DNA from: Flavobacteriales bacterium UBA6772 | GTDB taxonomy: Bacteria; Bacteroidota; Bacteroidia; Flavobacteriales; UBA7430 | DNA: 12,967 nt | Assembly (NCBI GenBank): GCA_002453265.1 | Contig: DKGK01000005.1 | Location: 1 to 12,967, forward strand | Reading direction: 5' to 3' | Shown: one piece after another, positions 6,238-12,967 of the stretch | Layout: the number at the start of each line of letters is the position of its first letter | How positions within the stretch are numbered: position 1 is the first letter of the stretch | Notes under the pieces: generated by a model | Seen by the model: the letters and a program-made list of their open reading frames with translations, nothing else | Told to the model about the DNA's origin: nothing | The model's database searches: none | Translations under genes and position numbers: made by a program

Positions 6238-7701
6238 TTGAGTGTACTAAAAAAATTAGTTGGACAAACAGCCATTTATGGTTTGAGTAGTATTGTTGGG
6301 CGTTTGCTCAACTTCCTACTAGTTCCATTATACACTAGTATTTTTACATTGAGTGAATACGGAGTACTCTCTGTACTTATGACTTTAGTCGCATTTGCTA
6401 TGGTCGTACTTACTTATGGTTTAGAGACTTCCTTTTTTCATTTTGCCAATAAAGAGAGCGATTCTAAGAATGTATTTTCTACTGCTTTCATTTCGTTGTT
6501 AGGTACTACACTCCTATTCTTACTAATTGTTATTCCACAAATAAATCAAATTTCAGCCTTTTTGCATATTGCTGATAAACCTGGATTATTAAAATATTTA
6601 GTTTGGATTTTAGCCTTCGATGTGCTCTCAAGTTTACCCTTTGCAAAACTTCGTTTAGACAATAAACCATGGCGTTTTGCCTTTATTAGAGTTGTAAACA
6701 TTACTGCTAATATTGGTTTAAACTTATTCTTCTTTTTACTATGTCCTTACTTAATAAAAGAGAGTTATGCAGGAGATTTTATACATTCTATTTACGATCC
6801 AAATGCCGGTATAACTTATATTTTTATAGCCTATTTAGTCTCTAGCTTATTTACCTTACTCCTACTTCTACCCGAAATATTTCGTATTCGTCTTAGTTTC
6901 GATTTTACACTGTGGAAAAAAATGATTTCATACAGCTTCCCTCTTCTTATTGGTGGTTTGGCTTATGTAACTAACGAAATGGTTGATAGAGTATTGTTAG
7001 AATATCTACTTCCTAAGGATACAGCTACTGCTCAAGTCGGAATTTATTCAGCCTGTTATAAAATCGCCATTTTCATGACGCTTTTTATTCAAGCTTTCCG
7101 ATATGGAGCAGAACCTTTTTTCTTTGCTCAAGCTCAAAAAGAAGAAGCTAAAGAGCAGTATGCTCAAGTGATGCGATATTTTATTGCTTTTACTGGTTTC
7201 ATTTTTTTAGGGGTAAATGTTTATATAGATATTATTAAAGAATTTATTCGAAACGAAGCGTATCATGAGGGCTTGAAAATCGTACCAATTTTACTTTTTG
7301 CAAACTTACTTTTAGGAGTTTATTATAACCTTTCTGTTTGGTATAAAGTCACGGAAAAGACTAGCTATGGAGCCTATTTGTCTGTTTTTGGTGCACTTAT
7401 AACTATTGGATTTAATCTGGCACTAATTCCTAGTATGTCCTATATGGGCTCTGCCTGGGCAACTTTATTTTGCTATAGCTCTATGTGTTTAGCATCTTAT
7501 TTTTTAAGCAGAAAGCACTACCCTATTCCCTACGATTACAAACGAATTTTTATTTACTTATTTACAACCCTATTTTTGTATTTCGTTTGGATTGTTTTAC
7601 ACGATGATTATTTCATTTTGAGTACTCTTTTATGCGTTGTCTATATGTTTATAGTTATGATATTAGAAAAGCGAAAAAAAAGCATTAATTTCAAGCACTA
7701 A
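6238..7701 (+). CDS. Polysaccharide flippase (Wzx-like, MOP superfamily)
   Basis: This 487-residue integral membrane protein probably flips lipid-linked oligosaccharides across the inner membrane for surface polysaccharide or O-antigen assembly. Hydrophobic segments fall at about 10-35, 42-62, 81-101, 118-136, 150-171, 193-213, 229-249, 268-288, 313-335, 346-366, 380-398, 404-424, 436-454 and 457-476, giving 12-14 helices. The start KKLVGQTAIYGLSSIVGRLL is typical of the flippase/polysaccharide biosynthesis family. The start is TTG at 6238: an in-frame TAA lies at 6214-6216 with no ATG between, and the next in-frame ATG (6379) would delete the conserved first helix and part of the second. The substrate is unknown. 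It heads a compact gene run ending in envC. Confidence 0.88.
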   Translation: MSVLKKLVGQTAIYGLSSIVGRLLNFLLVPLYTSIFTLSEYGVLSVLMTLVAFAMVVLTYGLETSFFHFANKESDSKNVFSTAFISLLGTTLLFLLIVIPQINQISAFLHIADKPGLLKYLVWILAFDVLSSLPFAKLRLDNKPWRFAFIRVVNITANIGLNLFFFLLCPYLIKESYAGDFIHSIYDPNAGITYIFIAYLVSSLFTLLLLLPEIFRIRLSFDFTLWKKMISYSFPLLIGGLAYVTNEMVDRVLLEYLLPKDTATAQVGIYSACYKIAIFMTLFIQAFRYGAEPFFFAQAQKEEAKEQYAQVMRYFIAFTGFIFLGVNVYIDIIKEFIRNEAYHEGLKIVPILLFANLLLGVYYNLSVWYKVTEKTSYGAYLSVFGALITIGFNLALIPSMSYMGSAWATLFCYSSMCLASYFLSRKHYPIPYDYKRIFIYLFTTLFLYFVWIVLHDDYFILSTLLCVVYMFIVMILEKRKKSINFKH

Positions 7702-7717
7702 ATAAATACCTCTAATT

Positions 7718-8152
7718 ATGTATATTGAGATTATTAATCGCTCTAAACATCCATTGCCAAAATATGAAAGTAGCTTATCTGCAGGGATGGATTTATATGC
7801 CAATATAAACGAGTCAATTAGTTTAAAACCAATGCAAAGAGCTTTGGTGAAAACAGGTTTGTTTATTGCTTTACCCGATAATTACGAAGCACAAATTAGA
7901 CCTCGTAGTGGATTGGCTTACAAAAAAGGTATTACAGTTTTAAATAGTCCTGGAACTATAGATGCTGATTATAGAGGAGAAGTAGGTGTGCTTTTGGTTA
8001 ATTTATCAGATCAAGAATTTTTAATTGAAGATGGAGAACGCATTGCACAAATGGTGATTGCTCCTTATACTAAAGCCCAATGGAAAGCCGTTACTGAACT
8101 GTCGGAAACTGATAGAGGTGAGGGTGGATTTGGCTCAACAGGAAATAAATAA
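7718..8152 (+). CDS. dut: dUTP diphosphatase (dUTPase)
   Basis: Hydrolyses dUTP to dUMP and pyrophosphate, keeping uracil out of DNA and supplying dUMP for thymidylate synthesis. The 144-residue protein has all five motifs of homotrimeric dUTPases in order: I AGMDLYA (22-28), II PRSGLA (62-67), III GTIDADYRGEVG (79-90) with the catalytic aspartate D84, IV GERIAQM (106-112), and the flexible C-terminal motif V RGEGGFGSTG (133-142). Length is normal for the family. It lies 16 nt after the flippase and 8 nt before the nucleotidyltransferase, so it should share their transcript although its role is DNA metabolism rather than envelope assembly. Confidence 0.97.
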   Translation: MYIEIINRSKHPLPKYESSLSAGMDLYANINESISLKPMQRALVKTGLFIALPDNYEAQIRPRSGLAYKKGITVLNSPGTIDADYRGEVGVLLVNLSDQEFLIEDGERIAQMVIAPYTKAQWKAVTELSETDRGEGGFGSTGNK

Positions 8153-8160
8153 AATAAATC

Positions 8161-9159
8161 ATGAAAATAATTGTACCAATGGCGGGAAGAGGCTCGCGTT
8201 TAAGACCTCACACTTTAACCGTACCTAAGCCTTTAATTCCTATTGCAGGAAAACCAATTGTTCAACGTTTAGTTGAAGATATTACTCGTGTTTGCGGACA
8301 AAAAGTAGAAGAAATTGCCTTTGTAATTGGTGATTTTGGTGCTGAAGTTGAAAAAGATTTAGTTGCTATTGCAGAAGGTCTTGGAGCTAAAGGTTCTATT
8401 TACCACCAAGATGAAGCTTTGGGAACTGCACATGCTATATTATGTGCAAAAGACTCTCTAGAAGGTCCTGTTGTTGTGGCTTTTGCTGACACCCTTTTTA
8501 GAGCTGAGTTTACTCTTGATGCTAATAAAGATGGTATTATTTGGGTACAAAAAGTAGAAGACCCTAGAGCTTACGGTGTAATTAAAATGGATTCTAATTC
8601 TGTAATTACCGACTTCGTAGAAAAGCCTGAAGAGTTTGTTTCTGACCTTGCTATTATTGGTATTTATTTTTTTAAAGATGGGTTGAATTTACGTTCAGAA
8701 CTTCAGTATTTAATCGATAACGATATTAAGGATAAAGGAGAATACCAGCTTACAAATGCCTTAGAAAATATGAAGGTTAAAGGAGCTAATTTCTATCCTG
8801 GTAAAGTAGAGGAGTGGTTAGATTGTGGAAATCCATCAGCTGCAATTCATGCCAATAAAAGAGTGTTGGAATATACGGAGAATTCTGAAAAAAGAAACGG
8901 TTTAACACTCGAAAATGCGAATATTATTGAGCCTTGTTTCATTGGTTCTAATGTAAGTTTAAAAAACTGCACTGTTGGACCTAATGTTTCTATTGGGAAT
9001 GATACAAAGGTTACAAACAGTACTTTGAAAAATACCATTATTCAAAATAATACAAGCATAGAAAAAGCCGATTTGGAATATTCTATGATTGGAAATAATG
9101 TAGATTATACAGGTGGTACAAAACGCGTAAGTATTGGCGATTATTCTAAAATTGGATGA
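8161..9159 (+). CDS. Sugar-phosphate nucleotidyltransferase with left-handed beta-helix tail
   Basis: Likely couples a sugar 1-phosphate to an NTP, releasing pyrophosphate and yielding an activated NDP-sugar for glycan synthesis. The 332-residue protein has an N-terminal GT-A-like catalytic domain: the nucleotide loop MAGRGSRLRPHTLTVPKPL (7-25), GTAHAI (88-93), the metal-binding aspartate D110 in VAFAD, FVEKP (152-156) and a second acidic metal site D221 in WLDCGNP. Residues about 254-328 form imperfect hexapeptide repeats (IGSNVS, VGPNVS, IGNDTK, IGNNVD), the left-handed parallel beta-helix seen in RmlA-like and GlmU-like enzymes. Base and sugar specificity cannot be read; glucose-1-phosphate with dTTP or UTP is one possibility. 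Its last four bases (ATGA) overlap the next gene's start. Confidence 0.9.
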   Translation: MKIIVPMAGRGSRLRPHTLTVPKPLIPIAGKPIVQRLVEDITRVCGQKVEEIAFVIGDFGAEVEKDLVAIAEGLGAKGSIYHQDEALGTAHAILCAKDSLEGPVVVAFADTLFRAEFTLDANKDGIIWVQKVEDPRAYGVIKMDSNSVITDFVEKPEEFVSDLAIIGIYFFKDGLNLRSELQYLIDNDIKDKGEYQLTNALENMKVKGANFYPGKVEEWLDCGNPSAAIHANKRVLEYTENSEKRNGLTLENANIIEPCFIGSNVSLKNCTVGPNVSIGNDTKVTNSTLKNTIIQNNTSIEKADLEYSMIGNNVDYTGGTKRVSIGDYSKIG

Positions 9160-10910
9160 GAAGCATAAAGGTTATAACATATATTTTAAGTGTAACAATA
9201 TTGTTTACTGCTTGTTTGGGAGCTAAAAAGCTCTCGAACAGGAGTAATACCTTGTTAAATTCCTATACTGAGGGAGAGGTGTCTTACAAAAGTCAATTTA
9301 GATTTAAATATTTATTTTTCGAATCACAAAGACTAAAAGCTCTCGAAGATTACAAAAAAGCTTCAGATCTTATGGAGCAATGTATTGCTATTGACCCTTT
9401 AAATGCAGATGCTAATTTTGAATTGGCTCAGCTCTATATTCGTACAGAACAGCTAGAACCCGCACTTTTTTACGCCAATCAGGCTTATAAATTAGACCCA
9501 AATAATACTTGGATATTACATAGTTTGGCACAGTTAAATTTGGCTTTAGGAAATTCTGAAGCAGAGTTAAATGCTTATAAAAGTTTAGTTAAACTCGAAC
9601 CTTCAAATATCGAAAATCAATACAGTTTAGCTCAGGCTTATACTCGTAACGATTCGTATAAAAAGGCTATTCAAGTATATAATTATTTAGAAAATAGGGC
9701 AGGGTTATCCGAAGAGATTTCTGTGATGAAAGAGCGTTTGTATATTGCTTTAGGCGATTTGGATTCTGCGGTTAAAGAGTTGGAAAATCTTATTGATGCT
9801 TTTCCAAATACGGTGCGTTATAAAGCAATGCTTGCCGAGCTCTATCAAGCGAACAATTTTGCAAGTAAAGCTCTCCAAATTTACAAAGATATATTAGATC
9901 AAGATCCAACAGATCCACGAGCAAACATTGCTTTAGCTGAACATTATAGAATTGCCAACGATTTTGTTAAAGCCTTTAAATACCTGAATTATTGCTTCGA
10001 TGACTTGAGTTTTAATGTGGAAATGAAATTTCAAATCTTAGTCAGTTATTTTCAGTTGGCTATAACAGAAGAAGCTTATTTAACATCGCTTTATGCTTTA
10101 TTAGACAAGGCAATTGAACATCATCCAAACGAGGCTAGTTTCTATGCTTTGTATGGCGATATCTATTACCAGAAAAATGAGGTAGTTAAAGCTTATAATT
10201 CTTATTCCATGTCTTTGGAATTAGGAGCTACAGAATATTTAATTTGGAATCGCTCACTTATTATGGGCTTGGAATTACAAAAGTACACTGAAGTAATTAC
10301 AAAAGGGAACAAAGCCATTGCTCTAAACCCTATTCAACCAATGTTATACCTGTTTACAGGATTGGCATATTCTATAAATAATGAGCAAGAAAAAGCTGTT
10401 TTACTACTTAATAAAGGGGTGAATTATGTAGTTAATAACCGACCTCTAAAAGCAGAGTTTTACAACTATTTAGGTGATGCTCATCATAGTGTAAATCAGC
10501 ATAAATTATCTGATGAAAATTACGAGAAATCACTCGCCCTGATTCCTGAAAATCCAATTGTTTTAAATAATTATAGTTATTATCTTTCTTTACGTGCCTC
10601 AGATTTAGAAAAGGCGGAGCGTTTATCTAAGCAATGCAACGACTTAAAACCTAAGGTGGCTTCTTATCAAGACACTTATGGATGGATATTATATAAATTA
10701 GGGCGTTTTACAGAAGCAAAGGAATGGTTGTATAAATCGGTTGAGAATTCTAAATATCAAAGTTCTGAAATTTTAGAGCATTATGCAGATGCTTTATTTA
10801 TGAATGGTGAAAAAGATGAAGCCTTAAAGTTTTGGGAAAAAGCAATTTCCTTAGGTGGTAACAGCCCTTTATTACTAAAAAAAGCAAGCGAAGGTATTTT
10901 GTATGAATAA
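9156..10910 (+). CDS. Tetratricopeptide-repeat lipoprotein
   Basis: A 584-residue protein made almost entirely of TPR helices, so probably a protein-protein scaffold in the envelope. The N-terminus is a lipoprotein-type signal with the box LFTAC and predicted lipidated C20; phenylalanine at -3 is not ideal, so lipidation is likely but not certain. TPR-like units are clear at about 84-117 (ANFELAQLYIRTEQLEPALF), 118-151, 154-180, 222-252, 255-280, 328-358, 397-424, 434-466, 504-532 and 539-568. The residues after C20 (LGAKKL) show no acidic surface-export signal, so a periplasm-facing location is the simplest guess. The start codon overlaps the upstream stop by 4 nt and the gene overlaps the next by 8 nt, suggesting translational coupling. 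The partner is unknown. Confidence 0.88.
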   Translation: MRSIKVITYILSVTILFTACLGAKKLSNRSNTLLNSYTEGEVSYKSQFRFKYLFFESQRLKALEDYKKASDLMEQCIAIDPLNADANFELAQLYIRTEQLEPALFYANQAYKLDPNNTWILHSLAQLNLALGNSEAELNAYKSLVKLEPSNIENQYSLAQAYTRNDSYKKAIQVYNYLENRAGLSEEISVMKERLYIALGDLDSAVKELENLIDAFPNTVRYKAMLAELYQANNFASKALQIYKDILDQDPTDPRANIALAEHYRIANDFVKAFKYLNYCFDDLSFNVEMKFQILVSYFQLAITEEAYLTSLYALLDKAIEHHPNEASFYALYGDIYYQKNEVVKAYNSYSMSLELGATEYLIWNRSLIMGLELQKYTEVITKGNKAIALNPIQPMLYLFTGLAYSINNEQEKAVLLLNKGVNYVVNNRPLKAEFYNYLGDAHHSVNQHKLSDENYEKSLALIPENPIVLNNYSYYLSLRASDLEKAERLSKQCNDLKPKVASYQDTYGWILYKLGRFTEAKEWLYKSVENSKYQSSEILEHYADALFMNGEKDEALKFWEKAISLGGNSPLLLKKASEGILYE

Positions 10911-11703
10911 GTTTGTACTGCTCATAGGACTAGTTTTGGGTCTAGCGAGCTGTCGTTCTATAAAAATTACAGAGCCCGTTTATTCTAAAGTTCCCAAAGT
11001 ACAGATTCTTATAGACTCTGTTCAAACTGCCCATTTCGATTTTGACTGGTTTAGCGGGAAAATTGCAGGTAAATACAAAGACGAAGCACAGCGTTTTTCT
11101 TTTAAGGGTTCTATTAAAATCAAAAAAGACAGCCTTATTTGGATGTCTATTAGTCCAGGTTTGGGTTTAGAGTTAGGGAGAGTTTTATTAGATCAAGACA
11201 GCTTATATTTTATGAATCGGTTTGATAAAACCTACTTCAAAAGTAGTTATTCCGATTTAAGCGAAAAGGTTAATAGCACATTGTCTTATGCGAGAATTCA
11301 AGATTTACTGATGGGGAATTCCCTTAGTATATTCCAAGAAAAAAAATACTATTCGGATTTAGAAGATTCTTTGTTTAAAATATGTTCTGTTAGCGAAAAG
11401 CAGTTAAAAAAAATGGAGCGAAGTCGTAGAAAATCAAATCAGGATATTTTTACGGTTTTGGTAAATCCCAGAAATTATAAAATCGACTCACAGAATTTAA
11501 CCAACCTGAAGCTAAATAGAAAACTATTGGTTTCTTATGAGGATTTTGAAATACATAATAATCAAGATTTTGCCGAATCTATAGGTTTGACTATTTCTAC
11601 TACCAAAGACTTGAGTTTGAATTTGTCTTACTCAAGAATAAACTTAAGTAAAAAATTAAAATTCTCTTTTAAAGTTCCTAAGTCCTATGAGGTTATTCAT
11701 TAA
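10903..11703 (+). CDS. DUF4292 family lipoprotein
   Basis: A 266-residue predicted lipoprotein with a clean signal and lipobox LASC, lipidated C17. The body reads as mostly beta strands: FDWFSGKIAGKY, RFSFKGSIKIKKDSLIWMSI, LGLELGRVLLDQDSLYFMNR, then the mixed segment 186-262. This pattern, its place between a TPR lipoprotein and an EnvC-like protein, and its length match the Bacteroidota family DUF4292. The half-barrel-like strand pattern and the SLIWMSISPGLGLELGRVLLDQDSLYF region recall LolA/LolB lipoprotein carriers; a LolB-like role is a plausible inference, not shown. No acidic surface-export motif follows the cysteine (RSIKI), so it probably faces the periplasm. It overlaps the TPR gene by 8 nt and envC by 17 nt. 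Confidence 0.82.
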   Translation: MNKFVLLIGLVLGLASCRSIKITEPVYSKVPKVQILIDSVQTAHFDFDWFSGKIAGKYKDEAQRFSFKGSIKIKKDSLIWMSISPGLGLELGRVLLDQDSLYFMNRFDKTYFKSSYSDLSEKVNSTLSYARIQDLLMGNSLSIFQEKKYYSDLEDSLFKICSVSEKQLKKMERSRRKSNQDIFTVLVNPRNYKIDSQNLTNLKLNRKLLVSYEDFEIHNNQDFAESIGLTISTTKDLSLNLSYSRINLSKKLKFSFKVPKSYEVIH

Positions 11704-12877
11704 AATATGCTTTGTCTTACTTACTTTCAGTAGCTTATTTGCACAAAGCCGAACAGAACTACAAAAAAGAAAAAAGCAGCTATTAGAAGAGATAGAATTG
11801 AGTAATTCTGTTTTAGATCAAACGCTGGCTGCCAAAAATGTTTCTGTTCATCAACTTAAAGCTTTAAAACAAAAAATAGCCATTCGTTCGCAACTTATAC
11901 GAACTATTCAGAAAGAAGTAGGGTATATAAAAGAAGAAGTGCAAATGAGTATTCGTCAGCAGGAATTATTGGTTGCAGACTTAGATTTATTAAAGATATC
12001 CTATTCTAAACTCGTTTTACAAGCTTATAAAAGTAGTCGGCACTTTAACAGATTGTTGTTTTTATTCTCATCTAGTGATTTCCAACAGGCTTATAAAAGA
12101 CTGTTTTACATTCGTCAGATTTCTAAATACCGAATGTTTCAAGCTGCTGAAATTGAGCAAAAAAATATAGACTTAGAAAAAAGTATTGTTGTACTCAAAA
12201 ATCAGCGATCCATAAAACAAAACCTTATTTCTGATAAACGCTTAGAAAATCAATTATTAAATCAGGAGCAAGCCCAAGAATCTGTTAGTTTGGCAACTTT
12301 GGCTGAGAAGGAAAAAGACTTAAAAAAAGAACTGAAAGATAAGCGAAACAAACGTAAAACAATTCAAAAGGAAATAGAGAAAATTATAGCTGAGGAATTG
12401 CGAAAAGTAAACGATTCTGGCTCTACCAAAGCCTTTGCATCTACTCCAGAAGCAATAGCATTATCTAAAAGTTTTACTGCTAATAAAGGAAAATTACCTT
12501 GGCCGGTGGCAAAAGGCTTGGTTATTTCTAAGTTCGGAAAACAGAAACATCCTGTACTTTCTGGTGTTGTAATAGAAAACAACGGAATTGAAATTGCTAC
12601 AGAATCTCACAGTACTTGTAGGGCAGTTTTTAACGGTAAAGTGAGTACTGTGCTGTCTATGCCAAACGGTATAAAAGTAGTAATGGTTAGACATGGAGAA
12701 TACATTAGTGTGTACTCAAACTTAAGTGAGGTTTATGTTGTAAAAGGGGAGACGGTAAGTACCAAATCTCCACTCGGAATTGTATTAACTTCACAACACG
12801 ACGGAAGTACTATGCTAGATTTCCAGCTTTGGAAAGTTTCAAATAAATTAAATCCACAAAAGTGGTTGAAAGAGTAG
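11687..12877 (+). CDS. EnvC-like murein hydrolase activator (degenerate LytM/M23)
   Basis: A 396-residue secreted protein: signal peptide about 1-19 (cleavage near SLFA/QS), coiled coil about 22-112 and 152-242, then a LytM/M23 domain about 267-396 starting KLPWPVAKGLVISKFG. The zinc-binding positions of active M23 peptidases are all changed: HxxxD reads N298...E302, the YxHL histidine is N345 (YSNL), and HxHFE reads MLDFQ (376-380). It therefore should not cleave peptidoglycan itself. E. coli EnvC has the same architecture and an inactive LytM domain and activates amidases at the division site; an analogous activator role is the best inference. The ATG lies inside the DUF4292 gene (17-nt overlap). 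Automatic annotation would probably call it a peptidase. Confidence 0.88.
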   Translation: MRLFIKICFVLLTFSSLFAQSRTELQKRKKQLLEEIELSNSVLDQTLAAKNVSVHQLKALKQKIAIRSQLIRTIQKEVGYIKEEVQMSIRQQELLVADLDLLKISYSKLVLQAYKSSRHFNRLLFLFSSSDFQQAYKRLFYIRQISKYRMFQAAEIEQKNIDLEKSIVVLKNQRSIKQNLISDKRLENQLLNQEQAQESVSLATLAEKEKDLKKELKDKRNKRKTIQKEIEKIIAEELRKVNDSGSTKAFASTPEAIALSKSFTANKGKLPWPVAKGLVISKFGKQKHPVLSGVVIENNGIEIATESHSTCRAVFNGKVSTVLSMPNGIKVVMVRHGEYISVYSNLSEVYVVKGETVSTKSPLGIVLTSQHDGSTMLDFQLWKVSNKLNPQKWLKE

Positions 12878-12950
12878 TTAAGAAGAATATAGGAGATAGG
12901 ATTCAGGAGCAAGAAGGTTTAGGAGTTAAGAATTTGGAGAAGATAAGAAG
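12878..12950 (+). repeat. Degenerate purine-rich short repeat downstream of envC
   Basis: After the envC stop the strand becomes strongly purine-rich, with a recurring RRGA core: AGGA at 12891, 12898, 12905 and 12921, AAGA at 12880, 12911, 12928 and 12945, TGGA at 12935. Spacing is exactly 7 nt at several steps (12891-12898-12905; 12921-12928-12935). Units look like variants of TTAGGAG or TTAAGAA. No convincing hairpin or ORF is present, so it is neither a terminator nor a gene. The window ends 17 nt later, so the array may continue. Confidence 0.55.
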
Positions 12951-12967
12951 CTCTAATCCAATTGTCA

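Noticed and set aside
10899..10910. TATTTTG before the DUF4292 start as a promoter box
   Set aside because: Spacing inside the box is one base short of TAnnTTTG, and the gene overlaps its upstream neighbour, so an own promoter is unlikely.
12364..12694. Two overlapping minus-strand ORFs inside the envC-like gene
   Set aside because: They are antisense to the LytM domain coding region and show no protein family features.

Overview
The window is a compact, AT-rich stretch with every gene on the + strand. It looks like a chromosome of Bacteroidota, most likely order Flavobacteriales. The reasons are: an ATP synthase operon that ends at atpG without atpD/atpC; A/T-rich translation starts with little or no Shine-Dalgarno sequence; a good match to the Bacteroidota promoter consensus (TTG, 19-21 nt, TAnnTTTG); and a downstream run of TPR lipoprotein, DUF4292 lipoprotein and EnvC-like protein that I recall as a common flavobacterial neighbourhood. 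Family or genus cannot be fixed from the sequence.

Region 1 (1-3916) is the tail of the F1Fo ATP synthase operon: atpE (c), atpF (b), atpH (delta), atpA (alpha) and atpG (gamma). atpB should lie just upstream, outside the window. A very strong hairpin separates atpE from atpF and may help set the high c-subunit dose. The operon closes with a textbook Rho-independent terminator.

Region 2 (3901-6210) starts with a NtrY-like membrane sensor histidine kinase that has no response regulator beside it. Its probable promoter is nested in the ATP synthase terminator, and the predicted transcription start falls at or next to the start codon, so the message may be leaderless. A crotonase-family enoyl-CoA hydratase follows.

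Region 3 (6238-12877) is a tightly packed set of mostly envelope genes: a polysaccharide flippase (TTG start), dUTPase, a sugar-phosphate nucleotidyltransferase, a TPR lipoprotein, a DUF4292 lipoprotein and an EnvC-like LytM protein without catalytic zinc ligands. Gaps of 8-27 nt and overlaps of 4, 8 and 17 nt suggest one transcript with translational coupling. Together these genes point to sugar-nucleotide supply, export of lipid-linked glycans, lipoprotein handling and control of cell-wall hydrolysis; dUTPase is the housekeeping exception.

The last 90 bases are non-coding and hold a degenerate purine-rich short repeat. There are no tRNA or rRNA genes, insertion sequences, CRISPR arrays or phage genes. 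Most of the window is ordinary core genome. The more interesting points are regulatory: the atpE/atpF hairpin, the terminator-promoter overlap and the terminal repeat.
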